NCBI GenBank assembly: GCA_018672815.1
Contig: JABHDX010000103.1
Span: forward strand, 1 to 18,719
DNA from: Gammaproteobacteria bacterium
Lineage (GTDB): Bacteria; Pseudomonadota; Gammaproteobacteria; UBA11654
Direction of reading: 5' to 3'
Length of the DNA: 18,719 nucleotides
Position numbers and translations under genes: made by a program. Positions within the stretch are counted from its first letter, which is position 1; every line of letters starts with the position of its first letter. The notes beneath the pieces are model-generated. The model searched no databases, had not been told where the DNA came from, and saw nothing but the letters and a program-made list of their open reading frames with translations. Of this stretch, positions 1 to 7,482 are shown piece by piece.

Positions 1-907
1 ACAAACTGACAGCAGTGGCCACAATAAATGCTGCAACTAAATTAGCACCCAACCAGACTGCTCTTCTTTTTGAGCTGATGAAGATTGGAGCAAACATATC
101 ATCTTCATCGTCTAAACCAGCCATATTAAATATTTCACTATTAACCTGATCTTGAATTACATCAACTACATCATCAATGGTTATTTGACCAAGTAGCTTA
201 TTATTTGAGTCAATTACAGGAGCTGAAATTAGATCTAAATCCTGGAACTCTATTGCAACTTCTTCAGCTTTAACATTTGCATTAATAGCCTTAACATTTG
301 AATCCATGATTTCTTCAATTAGCATATCTTTTGACTGTGTAAATAGGTCAACTAACTGAATAGCACCGATATATTGATTATCTCTATCAATTACATAAAT
401 ATAATTTGTGTTCTCAGGGAGAGACTTCATATTTCTTAGATACTTTATTAATCCATCTATATTGACCCCTCTTCTGATTGAAATAATCTTAGGATTAGTT
501 AACCCACCTGCAGTATCCTCATCATAGGATATAACTGATTCAAGTCTATTTTGATCTTGTTTATCCAATGCTTTTATAACTTGATCCGTTATTTGATTTG
601 GAAGATCAGACAAAATATCAGCTAAATCATCTAGTTCCATGTCTTGAGTTGCAGCAATCAGTTCAGAGGCATCCATTTGGCTAATTAAATTTTGCCTAAC
701 TTCCTCTATAAGTTCTTTTAGAATTTCACCCTCATCTTCTTGGTCAACCATTTGCCATAAAACATTCCTTTCTCTTGTAGTTAATGATTCTAATAATCTG
801 GCAATTTCTGATGGATTGAGTGAAGAGAGAGTGTTTTGAATATTTATAGCTTTATCTTTTTCAAGAGCATTTATTATTTTGGTTAGTTTTTTTTTAGACT
901 TTTCCAT
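1..907 (-). CDS. mgtE: Magnesium transporter MgtE, C-terminal part beyond window
   Basis: This is the N-terminal 302 residues of an MgtE-type Mg2+ channel/transporter; the frame is open to the window edge and most of the membrane domain (families are usually about 450 aa) lies outside. From the ATG at 907-905 the order is: a helical acidic N domain (about 1-130), the family hallmark YDEDTAGG at 128-135, a tandem CBS region (about 137-255), a DDEDD acidic linker near 267-270, and the start of the first membrane helix (about 284 on, RRAVWLGANL). In known MgtE proteins the N and CBS domains bind Mg2+ and close the inner-membrane pore when cytosolic Mg2+ is high. It is last of the visible minus-strand series kdsD-lptC-lptB-mgtE, 73 nt after lptB, so probably co-transcribed. 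The family call is secure; transport rather than another divalent-ion role is inferred from the family. Confidence 0.95.
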   Translation of the reverse strand, partial: MEKSKKKLTKIINALEKDKAINIQNTLSSLNPSEIARLLESLTTRERNVLWQMVDQEDEGEILKELIEEVRQNLISQMDASELIAATQDMELDDLADILSDLPNQITDQVIKALDKQDQNRLESVISYDEDTAGGLTNPKIISIRRGVNIDGLIKYLRNMKSLPENTNYIYVIDRDNQYIGAIQLVDLFTQSKDMLIEEIMDSNVKAINANVKAEEVAIEFQDLDLISAPVIDSNNKLLGQITIDDVVDVIQDQVNSEIFNMAGLDDEDDMFAPIFISSKRRAVWLGANLVAAFIVATAVSL

Positions 908-980
908 GCAATGGCTTCATATTTATTTCTTCATATAGTAAAAATTGTAATCCATCTTTTTTTGACATGGAAATATAATT

Positions 981-1706
981 TTACATTCTAAAGTCTTCAC
1001 CTAAGTAAACTTTTTTTACTTCTGAGTTTGTTAAAATTTGTTCTGGGCTGCCTGATGCAATGGTTGTTCCATCATTAACAATATATCCTCTATCGCATAT
1101 TTTTAGCGTTTCTCTAACATTGTGATCCGTAATTAAAATTCCAATTCCATCATTGGACAATGTTTTAATAATTCTTTGTATGTCAATTACTGATATTGGA
1201 TCTACTCCAGCAAAGGGTTCATCAAGAAGTATAAATTTAGGCTCCATAGCTAGAGTTCTTGCGATCTCAACTCTTCTTCTTTCTCCACCAGATAAGCTGA
1301 TGCCATTTATTCCTTTAATATCATTTAAGTTAAGTTGATTTAAGAGTTGATCAAGCAAATTTTCTTTCCTCTGTGTATTTAATTCTTTTCGAGTTTGCAA
1401 TACAGAAAGAATATTTTTTTCTACAGATAGTTTTCTAAATACAGATGCCTCTTGAGGAAGATAACCTAAACCTTTGATTGCTCTCTGATGTATCGGTAGG
1501 TTTGTAAGATTATAATCATCCAATATTATTTTTCCTAATTCTGGCTTAACCAAGCCTACAATCAAATAAAAGGCTGTAGTTTTACCAGCACCGTTTGGCC
1601 CAAGCAAGCCTATTATCTCTCCACTTTTTATATTGAAACTAAGATTTTGTACAACTTTTCTCGAGTTATATGATTTTTGTAATTCTTCTGCAATCAAAAT
1701 ACTCAA
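981..1706 (-). CDS. lptB: LPS export ABC transporter ATP-binding protein LptB
   Basis: A 241-aa ABC ATPase, the usual LptB length. It powers extraction of lipopolysaccharide from the inner membrane by LptF/LptG and its transfer onto the LptC-LptA bridge. All nucleotide-binding motifs are intact: Walker [10 protein letters not shown] (36-44), Q-loop glutamine 85 in GYLPQEAS, signature LSGGE (138-142), Walker B ILLDEP with D162/E163, and switch histidine 195 in ITDHN. The sequence is of the LptB/LivF-like short type, and the adjacent lptC decides the assignment. The start is TTG (1706-1704): an AGGCGG Shine-Dalgarno lies 6 nt upstream and there is no ATG alternative near the Walker A. It follows lptC by 17 nt on the same strand. 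lptA, which normally lies between these two genes, is absent. Confidence 0.96.
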   Translation of the reverse strand: MSILIAEELQKSYNSRKVVQNLSFNIKSGEIIGLLGPNGAGKTTAFYLIVGLVKPELGKIILDDYNLTNLPIHQRAIKGLGYLPQEASVFRKLSVEKNILSVLQTRKELNTQRKENLLDQLLNQLNLNDIKGINGISLSGGERRRVEIARTLAMEPKFILLDEPFAGVDPISVIDIQRIIKTLSNDGIGILITDHNVRETLKICDRGYIVNDGTTIASGSPEQILTNSEVKKVYLGEDFRM

Positions 1707-1723
1707 AATCTACCGCCTATTTT

Positions 1724-2272
1724 TTAATTTGCGATATTGATATTAATATTTGAGCTAAAATTCAACTTATTATCTTTCAGTTGTGCATTTAAACCTTTAG
1801 CTTCTATAATATTATTATTAATTTCTATAACTACTTTTCTATTAGTGGCAACTGTAAATGTATTAGGGTTAACCTCAAGATAATCAGTTGATATTTTTGA
1901 TTTATTATCTTCACTATTATTTGTGATCATGACATTACCAGAGAGTGATAGTATATTCATATCTGAAATAATTTGACCATTATCTGATGTAATAATCCAA
2001 TTTATATCCTCATCAGTATATTTAAGAGTAACTTGTTCAAGTTCAATCTGATTATTTAAATCATTAGCTTTTGCTTTCTTTGAGAAAATTTTATATGAAA
2101 AATTTCCATCTTTATTTCTTCCTATCAGTTGTGCATTTTTTACTATAAACTCAATTTTTTTTATGGTATTGGCATCTTCTTCAATAATCTGATTGGGTGA
2201 AAATAAATAAAGTAAGGTGGTGGTAGCCGCCATCAAAGATAAAATAATGAAATTTCTAAGGAAGTTTTGCAA
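1724..2272 (-). CDS. lptC: LPS export periplasmic/membrane-anchored protein LptC
   Basis: A 182-aa bitopic protein, close to the usual LptC length of about 190. One uncleaved hydrophobic helix (about 5-24) precedes a beta-rich periplasmic domain that fits the LptC/OstA-like jellyroll: GNFSYKIFSKKA, then INWIITSDNGQI, then a C-terminal KVVIEINNNIIEAKGLNA segment matching the usual end of LptC. LptC joins the LptB2FG transporter to periplasmic LptA. LptA itself is the alternative, but LptA has a cleavable signal peptide and starts its OstA repeats at once, unlike this protein. The TTG start (2272-2270) has no clear Shine-Dalgarno; an internal ATG at codon 14 would remove half the membrane anchor, so TTG is preferred. 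It starts 12 nt after kdsD ends, leaving no room for kdsC. Confidence 0.87.
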   Translation of the reverse strand: MQNFLRNFIILSLMAATTTLLYLFSPNQIIEEDANTIKKIEFIVKNAQLIGRNKDGNFSYKIFSKKAKANDLNNQIELEQVTLKYTDEDINWIITSDNGQIISDMNILSLSGNVMITNNSEDNKSKISTDYLEVNPNTFTVATNRKVVIEINNNIIEAKGLNAQLKDNKLNFSSNININIAN

Positions 2273-2284
2273 TTGAAAAAAATA

Positions 2285-3265
2285 TTACATTAAGCCGGCT
2301 CTGAATAGATCATGGATATTCAAAGCTCCAACAATTTTATTATTTGACGCAACAATTAAAGAGGTTATCTTACTAGTTTGCAAAATGTTGACAGCTTCAC
2401 TAGCCAATTGATCTGGAGAGATTACTAAAGGCTTTTTACTCATAACCTCATGCATAAGAGTTTTTTCTATATTGACTTTTTGTGACAAGGCTCTTCTAAG
2501 GTCTCCATCAGTAAAGATTCCAGTTAATTGATTTTTCTCATTGATGACAGCAGTCATACCTAATGCTTTTTGAGACATTTCAATTAGTCCAATAGATAAT
2601 TTATCATTTTCTCTTACCAAAGGAATCTCATCATTTGTATGCATAATATCTTTTACAGAAAGTAATAATTTCCTGCCCAAAGTTCCTCCAGGATGAGATT
2701 TTGCAAAATCTTCTTCAGAGAAACCTTTTTTATCTAATAATGCAACTGCGATTGCATCACCCATCGCTAATGCTGCTGTTGTACTTGCAGTAGGTGCTAG
2801 ATTCATGGGACAGGCTTCCTCTTTAACCGCAACATTTATATGAGCAAATGAAGATTTTGCTAATTTAGAATTATTATTTCCAGTAAGAGAAATAATCAAA
2901 ATTCCCATTCTTTTTAAAACAGGTATAAGTTCTATTATTTCAGTAGATTCACCAGAATTTGATAGAGCAATAATTATATCATTTTTATCTATCATACCTA
3001 GATCACCATGAAGCGCTTCACTAGGGCTGACAAAAAAAGAGGGAGTGCCTGTGCTTGCAAAAGTCGCTGCTATTTTATCTGCTATATGGCCCGACTTACC
3101 TACGCCCATAACAATTATTTTTCCCTCACATTGGATGCAAGCATTGCAGACAGTATTAAAGTCTTCATTTAAATAGTCTTTAAGATTACTAATGGCATTA
3201 GACTCAATATCAAGAACTTTTTTTCCTATTTCTATAAAGCTAAATTTCTCTTTTTTTTCTTCCAA
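2285..3265 (-). CDS. kdsD: D-arabinose 5-phosphate isomerase KdsD (SIS plus two CBS domains)
   Basis: Interconverts D-ribulose 5-phosphate and D-arabinose 5-phosphate, the first committed step to Kdo for the LPS inner core; cytosolic. The 326 aa align over the full length with KdsD/KpsF/GutQ proteins. The SIS domain (about 42-180) carries MGVGKSGHIADK (K57), PSEALHGDLGM (H86), SNSGES (102-107) and the SHPGG motif with H191. Two CBS domains follow (about 205-260 and 272-326; DIMHTNDEIP and FTDGDLRRAL are family signatures). The start is TTG (3265-3263): an in-frame stop lies ten codons upstream with no ATG between, and the resulting N-terminus matches the normal length. It is the first gene of the minus-strand series and diverges from ibaG. 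Location beside lptC favours KdsD over the capsule or sorbitol paralogues. Confidence 0.95.
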   Translation of the reverse strand: MEEKKEKFSFIEIGKKVLDIESNAISNLKDYLNEDFNTVCNACIQCEGKIIVMGVGKSGHIADKIAATFASTGTPSFFVSPSEALHGDLGMIDKNDIIIALSNSGESTEIIELIPVLKRMGILIISLTGNNNSKLAKSSFAHINVAVKEEACPMNLAPTASTTAALAMGDAIAVALLDKKGFSEEDFAKSHPGGTLGRKLLLSVKDIMHTNDEIPLVRENDKLSIGLIEMSQKALGMTAVINEKNQLTGIFTDGDLRRALSQKVNIEKTLMHEVMSKKPLVISPDQLASEAVNILQTSKITSLIVASNNKIVGALNIHDLFRAGLM

Positions 3266-3352
3266 AGTTTTAATAATCTGAATTGTTATTATCTATATAA
3301 TTAATATTCTAAATATATATAGTTTATCTTAAAATAAAATTAAGGATATAAA
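3266..3352. promoter_or_regulatory. Divergent intergenic region kdsD / ibaG
   Basis: This 87-nt, extremely AT-rich spacer separates two divergent series and must hold promoters or 5' leaders for both. On the plus strand a consensus TATAAT (3296-3301) and a later TATAGT (3318-3323) are visible, but neither has a convincing -35 hexamer at 16-18 bp; a TTGTTA at 3283-3288 is misplaced relative to both. Low sequence complexity makes chance hexamers likely. The ibaG ribosome-binding site AAGGA at 3342-3346, 6 nt before its ATG, is good. No operator-like repeat is evident. Confidence 0.4.
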
Positions 3353-3583
3353 ATGAATATTGAAGAAATTAAGATTTTGATCCAGGAATCCATGATTGAT
3401 GCTGAGATTATTGTAAATAGTGATGACAATGTTCACTTTGAAGCCATCATAATTTCTGATGAATTTATCAATAAGACTTCTATTCAAAGACATCAGATGA
3501 TCTATCAAAGTTTAGGCAATAAAATGGATTCTGAAATTCATGCCTTATCAATCAAGACTTTGACTAAAGAAGAAAATAAATAA
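3353..3583 (+). CDS. ibaG: BolA family protein IbaG
   Basis: A 76-aa single-domain BolA-like protein with the class II KH-like fold. The segment from VHFEAIIISDEF through RHQMIYQSLG to EIHALSIKTLT matches E. coli IbaG (84 aa) throughout. BolA/IbaG proteins bind monothiol glutaredoxins through a shared [2Fe-2S] cluster, using the conserved histidine (here in the RHQMIY segment), and are linked to acid stress and iron-sulfur trafficking. The position immediately upstream of murA is the classic gammaproteobacterial place for ibaG (yrbA). It has a good AAGGA Shine-Dalgarno and an ATG start. A 33-nt gap to murA suggests co-transcription. The mla phospholipid-transport genes that normally precede ibaG are absent. 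Confidence 0.9.
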   Translation: MNIEEIKILIQESMIDAEIIVNSDDNVHFEAIIISDEFINKTSIQRHQMIYQSLGNKMDSEIHALSIKTLTKEENK

Positions 3584-3616
3584 AATTTTTATTTTTAAAT
3601 AATAGGTTAAAATTTT

Positions 3617-4873
3617 TTGAAAAAATTAAAGATTATTGGAGGAAGACCATTATTTGGTGAAATTGATATTTCTGGATCCAAGAATGCTGCTTTGCCTATC
3701 ATAGCATCTAGTATTTTATCTTCTGGCAACCTTATCCTTAGCAATGTTCCAAAATTACATGATGTTTCTACAATGATTGAGTTGTTAAAAACAATGGGTG
3801 CTTCTTTTATAGATCATGGTGATCATTGTTTAAAAATAGAGGCACATAGTTTGAATAATTACATTGCTTCTTATGATTTAGTTAAAACAATGAGAGCATC
3901 AATTTTAGTTCTTGGGCCACTTTTAGCTAAGTATGGAGAAGCCAGAGTTTCTTTGCCTGGAGGTTGCGCTATTGGTGCACGACCAGTCAATTTACATATA
4001 AATGGATTAAGAAAGATGGGTGCAGAGATTAACATTAAAGAAGGCTATATAGATGCAAAAGCAAATAGACTTAGAGGAGCGACAATATCTTTGGAAACGA
4101 TTACTGTCACTGGAACTGCTAATCTAATGATGGCTGCAACATTAGCTGAGGGAAAAACACTACTGAAGAATGTAGCTATTGAGCCTGAAATTATAAATTT
4201 GGGAGAATGTTTGCAATCTATGGGAGCAAATATTGAAGGCTTAGGTACAAGAATTATTTCCATAGAAGGAGTGGATAGCCTAAGGGGGCATAGTCATGAA
4301 ATTATTCCGGATAGAATTGAGGCTGCTACATATTTAATTGGGGCATGTGTCACAAAAGGGTCGTTAAAATTAAATAAATTAAGAATAGATCATTTAGATT
4401 CTGTTATTGATTTACTAAAAAAAGCAGGCGCACAAATTTCGTTTCAGAAGAATCAAATAGATGTGAGTTTAAATGGTGATATACAACCTATTAATTTTTC
4501 AACAAATCCATATCCAGGAGTTCCAACTGATGTTCAGGCGCAATTTATGGTTCTAAACGCGCTTGCAGATGGAGATTCAGAAATAAAAGAAACTATTTTT
4601 GAGAATAGATTAATGCATGTTCTAGAGTTGCAAAGAATGGGAGCTGATATTAACCTTGATAAGAATACAGCTTATATAAAAGGCGTAAGAAAACTTAATG
4701 CAGCGCCTGTAATGGCGACTGATTTGAGAGCATCAGCTGCACTTGTATTGGCTGGCTTAACTGCAAATGGAGAAACAATTATTGATCGAATTTATCATAT
4801 CGATAGAGGATATGAGGAAATAGATCGAAAGTTATCTCAATTAGGGGCACAAGTTCTTCGATTAGACTCATGA
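3617..4873 (+). CDS. murA: UDP-N-acetylglucosamine 1-carboxyvinyltransferase MurA
   Basis: First committed step of peptidoglycan synthesis in the cytosol: transfers enolpyruvate from PEP to UDP-GlcNAc. At 418 aa it matches the E. coli length (419). Visible active-site residues are K22-N23 in SGSKNAALP and the catalytic loop cysteine C117 in SLPGGCAIGARP, so it should have the usual fosfomycin-sensitive cysteine rather than the resistant aspartate. The later catalytic segment PGVPTDVQAQF supplies the general base aspartate, and TDLRASAALVLAGL closes the fold. The start is TTG (3617-3619) with only a weak upstream TAGG; no in-frame ATG lies nearby, and the TTG gives the standard MKKLKIIGG-like N-terminus. 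It follows ibaG by 33 nt. The hisGDC genes often found downstream of murA are absent. Confidence 0.97.
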   Translation: MKKLKIIGGRPLFGEIDISGSKNAALPIIASSILSSGNLILSNVPKLHDVSTMIELLKTMGASFIDHGDHCLKIEAHSLNNYIASYDLVKTMRASILVLGPLLAKYGEARVSLPGGCAIGARPVNLHINGLRKMGAEINIKEGYIDAKANRLRGATISLETITVTGTANLMMAATLAEGKTLLKNVAIEPEIINLGECLQSMGANIEGLGTRIISIEGVDSLRGHSHEIIPDRIEAATYLIGACVTKGSLKLNKLRIDHLDSVIDLLKKAGAQISFQKNQIDVSLNGDIQPINFSTNPYPGVPTDVQAQFMVLNALADGDSEIKETIFENRLMHVLELQRMGADINLDKNTAYIKGVRKLNAAPVMATDLRASAALVLAGLTANGETIIDRIYHIDRGYEEIDRKLSQLGAQVLRLDS

Positions 4874-4888
4874 TTAATTATATATTCG

Positions 4889-4904
4889 TGTATAATCGCG
4901 ACGA
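4889..4904 (+). promoter_or_regulatory. Probable promoter of the petABC operon (-10 element)
   Basis: A consensus -10 hexamer TATAAT (4891-4896) lies in the 78-nt gap between murA and petA, followed by a GC-rich CGCGACG that would hold the start site near 4903. No good -35 is seen at 16-18 bp spacing (candidates around 4867-4874 match poorly). The leader to the petA ATG would be about 48 nt and includes the AGAGGG ribosome-binding site at 4942-4947. The evidence is one perfect hexamer at a functional-class boundary. Confidence 0.5.
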
Positions 4905-4951
4905 GAATTTAATGGAGTAAAGATTCTTTTATTGAATATTAAGAGGGATTG

Positions 4952-5539
4952 ATGAGTAAATTAGGTAGAAGAAAATTTTTATCAATAGCTACTAGTGTTA
5001 CTGGTGCCGTTGGTGGTATTTTTGCTCTCACACCTTTTGTGTCATCCTTTCAACCTAGCAAGAAAGCTAAAGCACTAGGTGCAGCAATAAAAATTAATAT
5101 TGAGAAGATTGAACCTGGATCTATTGTTAAAGTTATCTGGAAAGGTATGCCAGTTTGGATATTGCATCGTTCTGAAGAAATGCTCGATAAAATAAATTCT
5201 TCTGTTGATCAATTGAGAGATCCTAATTCGGAATTATCTGTTCAACCTAATTTTGCAAAAAACAATTTCAGATCTATTAAGCCAAAATATCTAGTGGTTG
5301 AAGGTGTGTGTACGCATCTTGGGTGTGCTCCTATAGAAAAATTTGCGATTGCACCTGCTGATATGGGACCTGATTGGAAGGGTGGTTTTTTCTGCCCTTG
5401 TCATGGATCAAAATTTGATCTATCAGGAAGGGTATTCTCAGGTGTACCAGCACCTTCTAATCTGAGAATACCACCCCATCGTTATGAAAATCAAACAACA
5501 CTCATAATTGGTGAGAATGAAGAGAAATCAAATGTCTAG
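4952..5539 (+). CDS. petA: Ubiquinol-cytochrome c reductase Rieske iron-sulfur subunit
   Basis: The 195-aa Rieske protein of cytochrome bc1, which takes an electron from ubiquinol at the Qo site and passes it to cytochrome c1. The N-terminus has a twin-arginine motif (GRRKFLS, 5-11) followed by one membrane anchor (about 12-33), typical of Tat-inserted Rieske proteins. The [2Fe-2S] ligand boxes are CTHLGC (C120, H122, C125) and CPCHGS (C148, C150, H151), so both Cys/His pairs and the disulfide cysteines are present. The ATG at 4952 is chosen over an in-frame TTG one codon earlier because the AGAGGG ribosome-binding site ends only 1 nt before that TTG but 4 nt before the ATG. It is the first gene of petA-petB-petC and its end overlaps the petB start by 8 nt. 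Confidence 0.97.
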   Translation: MSKLGRRKFLSIATSVTGAVGGIFALTPFVSSFQPSKKAKALGAAIKINIEKIEPGSIVKVIWKGMPVWILHRSEEMLDKINSSVDQLRDPNSELSVQPNFAKNNFRSIKPKYLVVEGVCTHLGCAPIEKFAIAPADMGPDWKGGFFCPCHGSKFDLSGRVFSGVPAPSNLRIPPHRYENQTTLIIGENEEKSNV

Positions 5540-6782
5540 CGATAAACAACAAGAGGTATATTTTTCGAATCCTATTCTAAAATGGGTTGATGAAAGATTT
5601 CCACTTTCCAAAGTTTTAAGAGAGCATGCTACTGAGTATTATGCTTCTAAGAACTTTAATATTTGGTATATTTTTGGAGTGTTGTCAACCGTAACACTAG
5701 TTTTAATGCTTCTGACCGGTTTATTTTTAACCATGAATTATAAGCCATCTGCTGCTGAAGCTTTCAATTCTATCGAATATATCATGCGTTCAGTTGAGTA
5801 TGGATGGCTTATTAGATACATGCATTCAACTGGAGCTTCTTTTTTCTTCATAGTTTTATATCTTCATATGTTCAGAGGAATGCTTTATGGCTCTTATAAA
5901 CAACCAAGGGAGTTGATTTGGTTAATAGGTATGATGCTCTACTTCTGTTTAATGGCGGAAGCTTTTTTGGGCTATATTTTACCGTGGGGAAATATGTCTT
6001 ACTGGGCAGCACAAGTCATTGTTAATTTATTCGGACTAATACCGTATATAGGGGATACTTTAGTTGAATGGATTAGGGGGGATTATTATATTTCAGATAT
6101 TACACTAAACCGTTTCTTTGCCCTGCATGTAATTGCTATGCCTTTAGCAATTCTTGGTTTAGTTTTCGTGCATATTGTTGCATTACACCATATTGGATCA
6201 AATAACCCTGATGGAATTGAAATCAAGAATCATAAGGACGAACAAGGTAAACCTATTGATGGGGTTGCTTTTCATCCATTTCATACAAGTAAAGATTTGG
6301 TTGGGATTATCATTTTTTTAATGCTTTATTTTGGAGCAGTTTTTTTTGCACCAGAAATGGGAGGTTTATTCCTAGAGGTTGATAACTTTGAACCTGCAGA
6401 TCCATTGAAAACACCTGAGCATATAGTTCCATCTTGGTATTTTACACCTTATTATGCAATCTTAAGATCTATTCCTGAGCCATTGCTTGGCGCTATAGCT
6501 CTTGTATCAGCCGTTCTTTGCTTTGTTTTTTTACCATGGCTTGATAGGTGTAAAGTGAAATCAATAAGATACAGAGGTTGGCAATTTAAGCTGGCACTAT
6601 CTATTTTTGTAATTTCATTTGTATCATTGGGATATTTAGGTTTACAACCTTCATCGGGTATTTATTTAATTTTAGCCAGATTATTTACAGTGCTTTATTT
6701 TTCTTTTTTTCTATTAATGCCTCTATATACCCGTTTAGAAAAAACAAAACCTGTGCCAGACAGAGTTGTATATAAAAAATGA
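5532..6782 (+). CDS. petB: Cytochrome b subunit of the bc1 complex
   Basis: A 416-aa membrane subunit carrying both b hemes and the Qo and Qi quinone sites of the inner-membrane bc1 complex. About eight hydrophobic helices are visible. The four heme ligands are present: H98 and H112 (helix B, 14 apart) and H199 and H214 (helix D, 15 apart, the extra residue being typical of beta/gammaproteobacteria). SNNPDG and LPWGNMSYW are family hallmarks. The Qo-site motif, PEWY in mitochondria and PVWY in many gammaproteobacteria, reads PSWY here (300-303). In-frame starts exist at 5508 (TTG), 5511 (GTG), 5517 (ATG) and 5532 (ATG); 5532 is chosen because AAGAG lies 8 nt upstream and the N-terminus then has normal length. 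petC starts within its stop codon (ATGA). Confidence 0.96.
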   Translation: MSSDKQQEVYFSNPILKWVDERFPLSKVLREHATEYYASKNFNIWYIFGVLSTVTLVLMLLTGLFLTMNYKPSAAEAFNSIEYIMRSVEYGWLIRYMHSTGASFFFIVLYLHMFRGMLYGSYKQPRELIWLIGMMLYFCLMAEAFLGYILPWGNMSYWAAQVIVNLFGLIPYIGDTLVEWIRGDYYISDITLNRFFALHVIAMPLAILGLVFVHIVALHHIGSNNPDGIEIKNHKDEQGKPIDGVAFHPFHTSKDLVGIIIFLMLYFGAVFFAPEMGGLFLEVDNFEPADPLKTPEHIVPSWYFTPYYAILRSIPEPLLGAIALVSAVLCFVFLPWLDRCKVKSIRYRGWQFKLALSIFVISFVSLGYLGLQPSSGIYLILARLFTVLYFSFFLLMPLYTRLEKTKPVPDRVVYKK

Positions 6783-7450
6783 AGACACTTAAAAAATTAA
6801 TAATGATATCTCTATTTTTGTCACTATTTAGTGTTGCTAACTCAGCTTCTGTTGAGAAAAAGCCTGATGATTATATGCCAGCATTAAATGATGTAACAGA
6901 CTTAAAATCATTGCAAAGAGGAGCTAGAAACTTCTTTAATTATTGTGCTGGATGTCATTCATTAAAATATGTTAGATATAATCAAATGGCCAAAGATATT
7001 GGTATTTCAGAAGAAGAATTAAATAGTTATCTCATATTTACAGATTCAGCCCCTCAAGATGTTATTTCTGTCAATATGCTTGAAGAAGATGGCAATCGAT
7101 GGTTTGGAAAGGCTCCACCTGATTTATCCATGATCACAAGAGTTAATTCAAATACACATATCTATAACTTTCTTAGATCTTTTTATCCTGAAAAAGGTTC
7201 TCCTACAGGAACAAATAATAGAGTTAAAGATGGAACAAGTATGCCTAATGTACTATCGGTTCTCCAAGATGAAATGAACAAAAAAGAATTTGATTCATTC
7301 GTTCTTGATATTGTAAATTTTCTTGATTATGCAGGAGAACCAATTAAGGCAAAGAGGAAATCTTTAGGAATATGGGTGATGTGTTTTTTATTTGTTTTTC
7401 TAATTTTTAGTTTTGCACTGTATAAAGATATCTGGAAGGAAGTTAAATAG
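6779..7450 (+). CDS. petC: Cytochrome c1 subunit of the bc1 complex
   Basis: A 223-aa c-type heme subunit that passes electrons from the Rieske centre to soluble or membrane cytochrome c. It has a Sec signal peptide (about 1-23, NSAS region after a hydrophobic core), the covalent heme motif CAGCH (56-60), the axial methionine M155 in DGTSMPNVLS, the conserved APPDLSMI segment (112-119), and a C-terminal membrane anchor (about 194-213) ending in lysines, so the heme domain faces the periplasm. It is slightly shorter than the usual 240-260 aa. Translation is coupled to petB through an ATGA overlap. A 32-nt gap with a new ribosome-binding site separates it from sspA. Confidence 0.96.
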   Translation: MKTLKKLIMISLFLSLFSVANSASVEKKPDDYMPALNDVTDLKSLQRGARNFFNYCAGCHSLKYVRYNQMAKDIGISEEELNSYLIFTDSAPQDVISVNMLEEDGNRWFGKAPPDLSMITRVNSNTHIYNFLRSFYPEKGSPTGTNNRVKDGTSMPNVLSVLQDEMNKKEFDSFVLDIVNFLDYAGEPIKAKRKSLGIWVMCFLFVFLIFSFALYKDIWKEVK

Positions 7451-7482
7451 TTTATCATTGAAATGATTTTAAGAGGTTAAGT

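Noticed and set aside
894..968. A 24-codon minus-strand reading frame between lptB and mgtE, overlapping the mgtE start, as a possible leader peptide.
   Set aside because: It has no Shine-Dalgarno, its composition is unremarkable, and short open frames are expected by chance; no hairpin or Mg2+-sensor structure is visible around it.
4045..4263. Antisense open frames inside murA and inside lptB, sspA, rsmI, ftsZ, mraY and murG.
   Set aside because: Each lies wholly inside a confidently identified gene on the other strand, lacks a ribosome-binding site and has no recognisable family features.
4949..4951. TTG start for petA one codon before the ATG.
   Set aside because: The AGAGGG ribosome-binding site ends 1 nt before it, which is too close; ATG 4952 fits better.
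5508..5531. Upstream petB starts (TTG 5508, GTG 5511, ATG 5517).
   Set aside because: They lengthen the overlap with petA without a better ribosome-binding site; ATG 5532 has AAGAG at good spacing.
7454..7470. Inverted repeat ATCATT/AATGAT followed by TTT between petC and sspA, as a terminator.
   Set aside because: The stem is six mostly A-T pairs with a 2-nt loop and a very short T run, too weak for an intrinsic terminator; chance is likely in AT-rich sequence.
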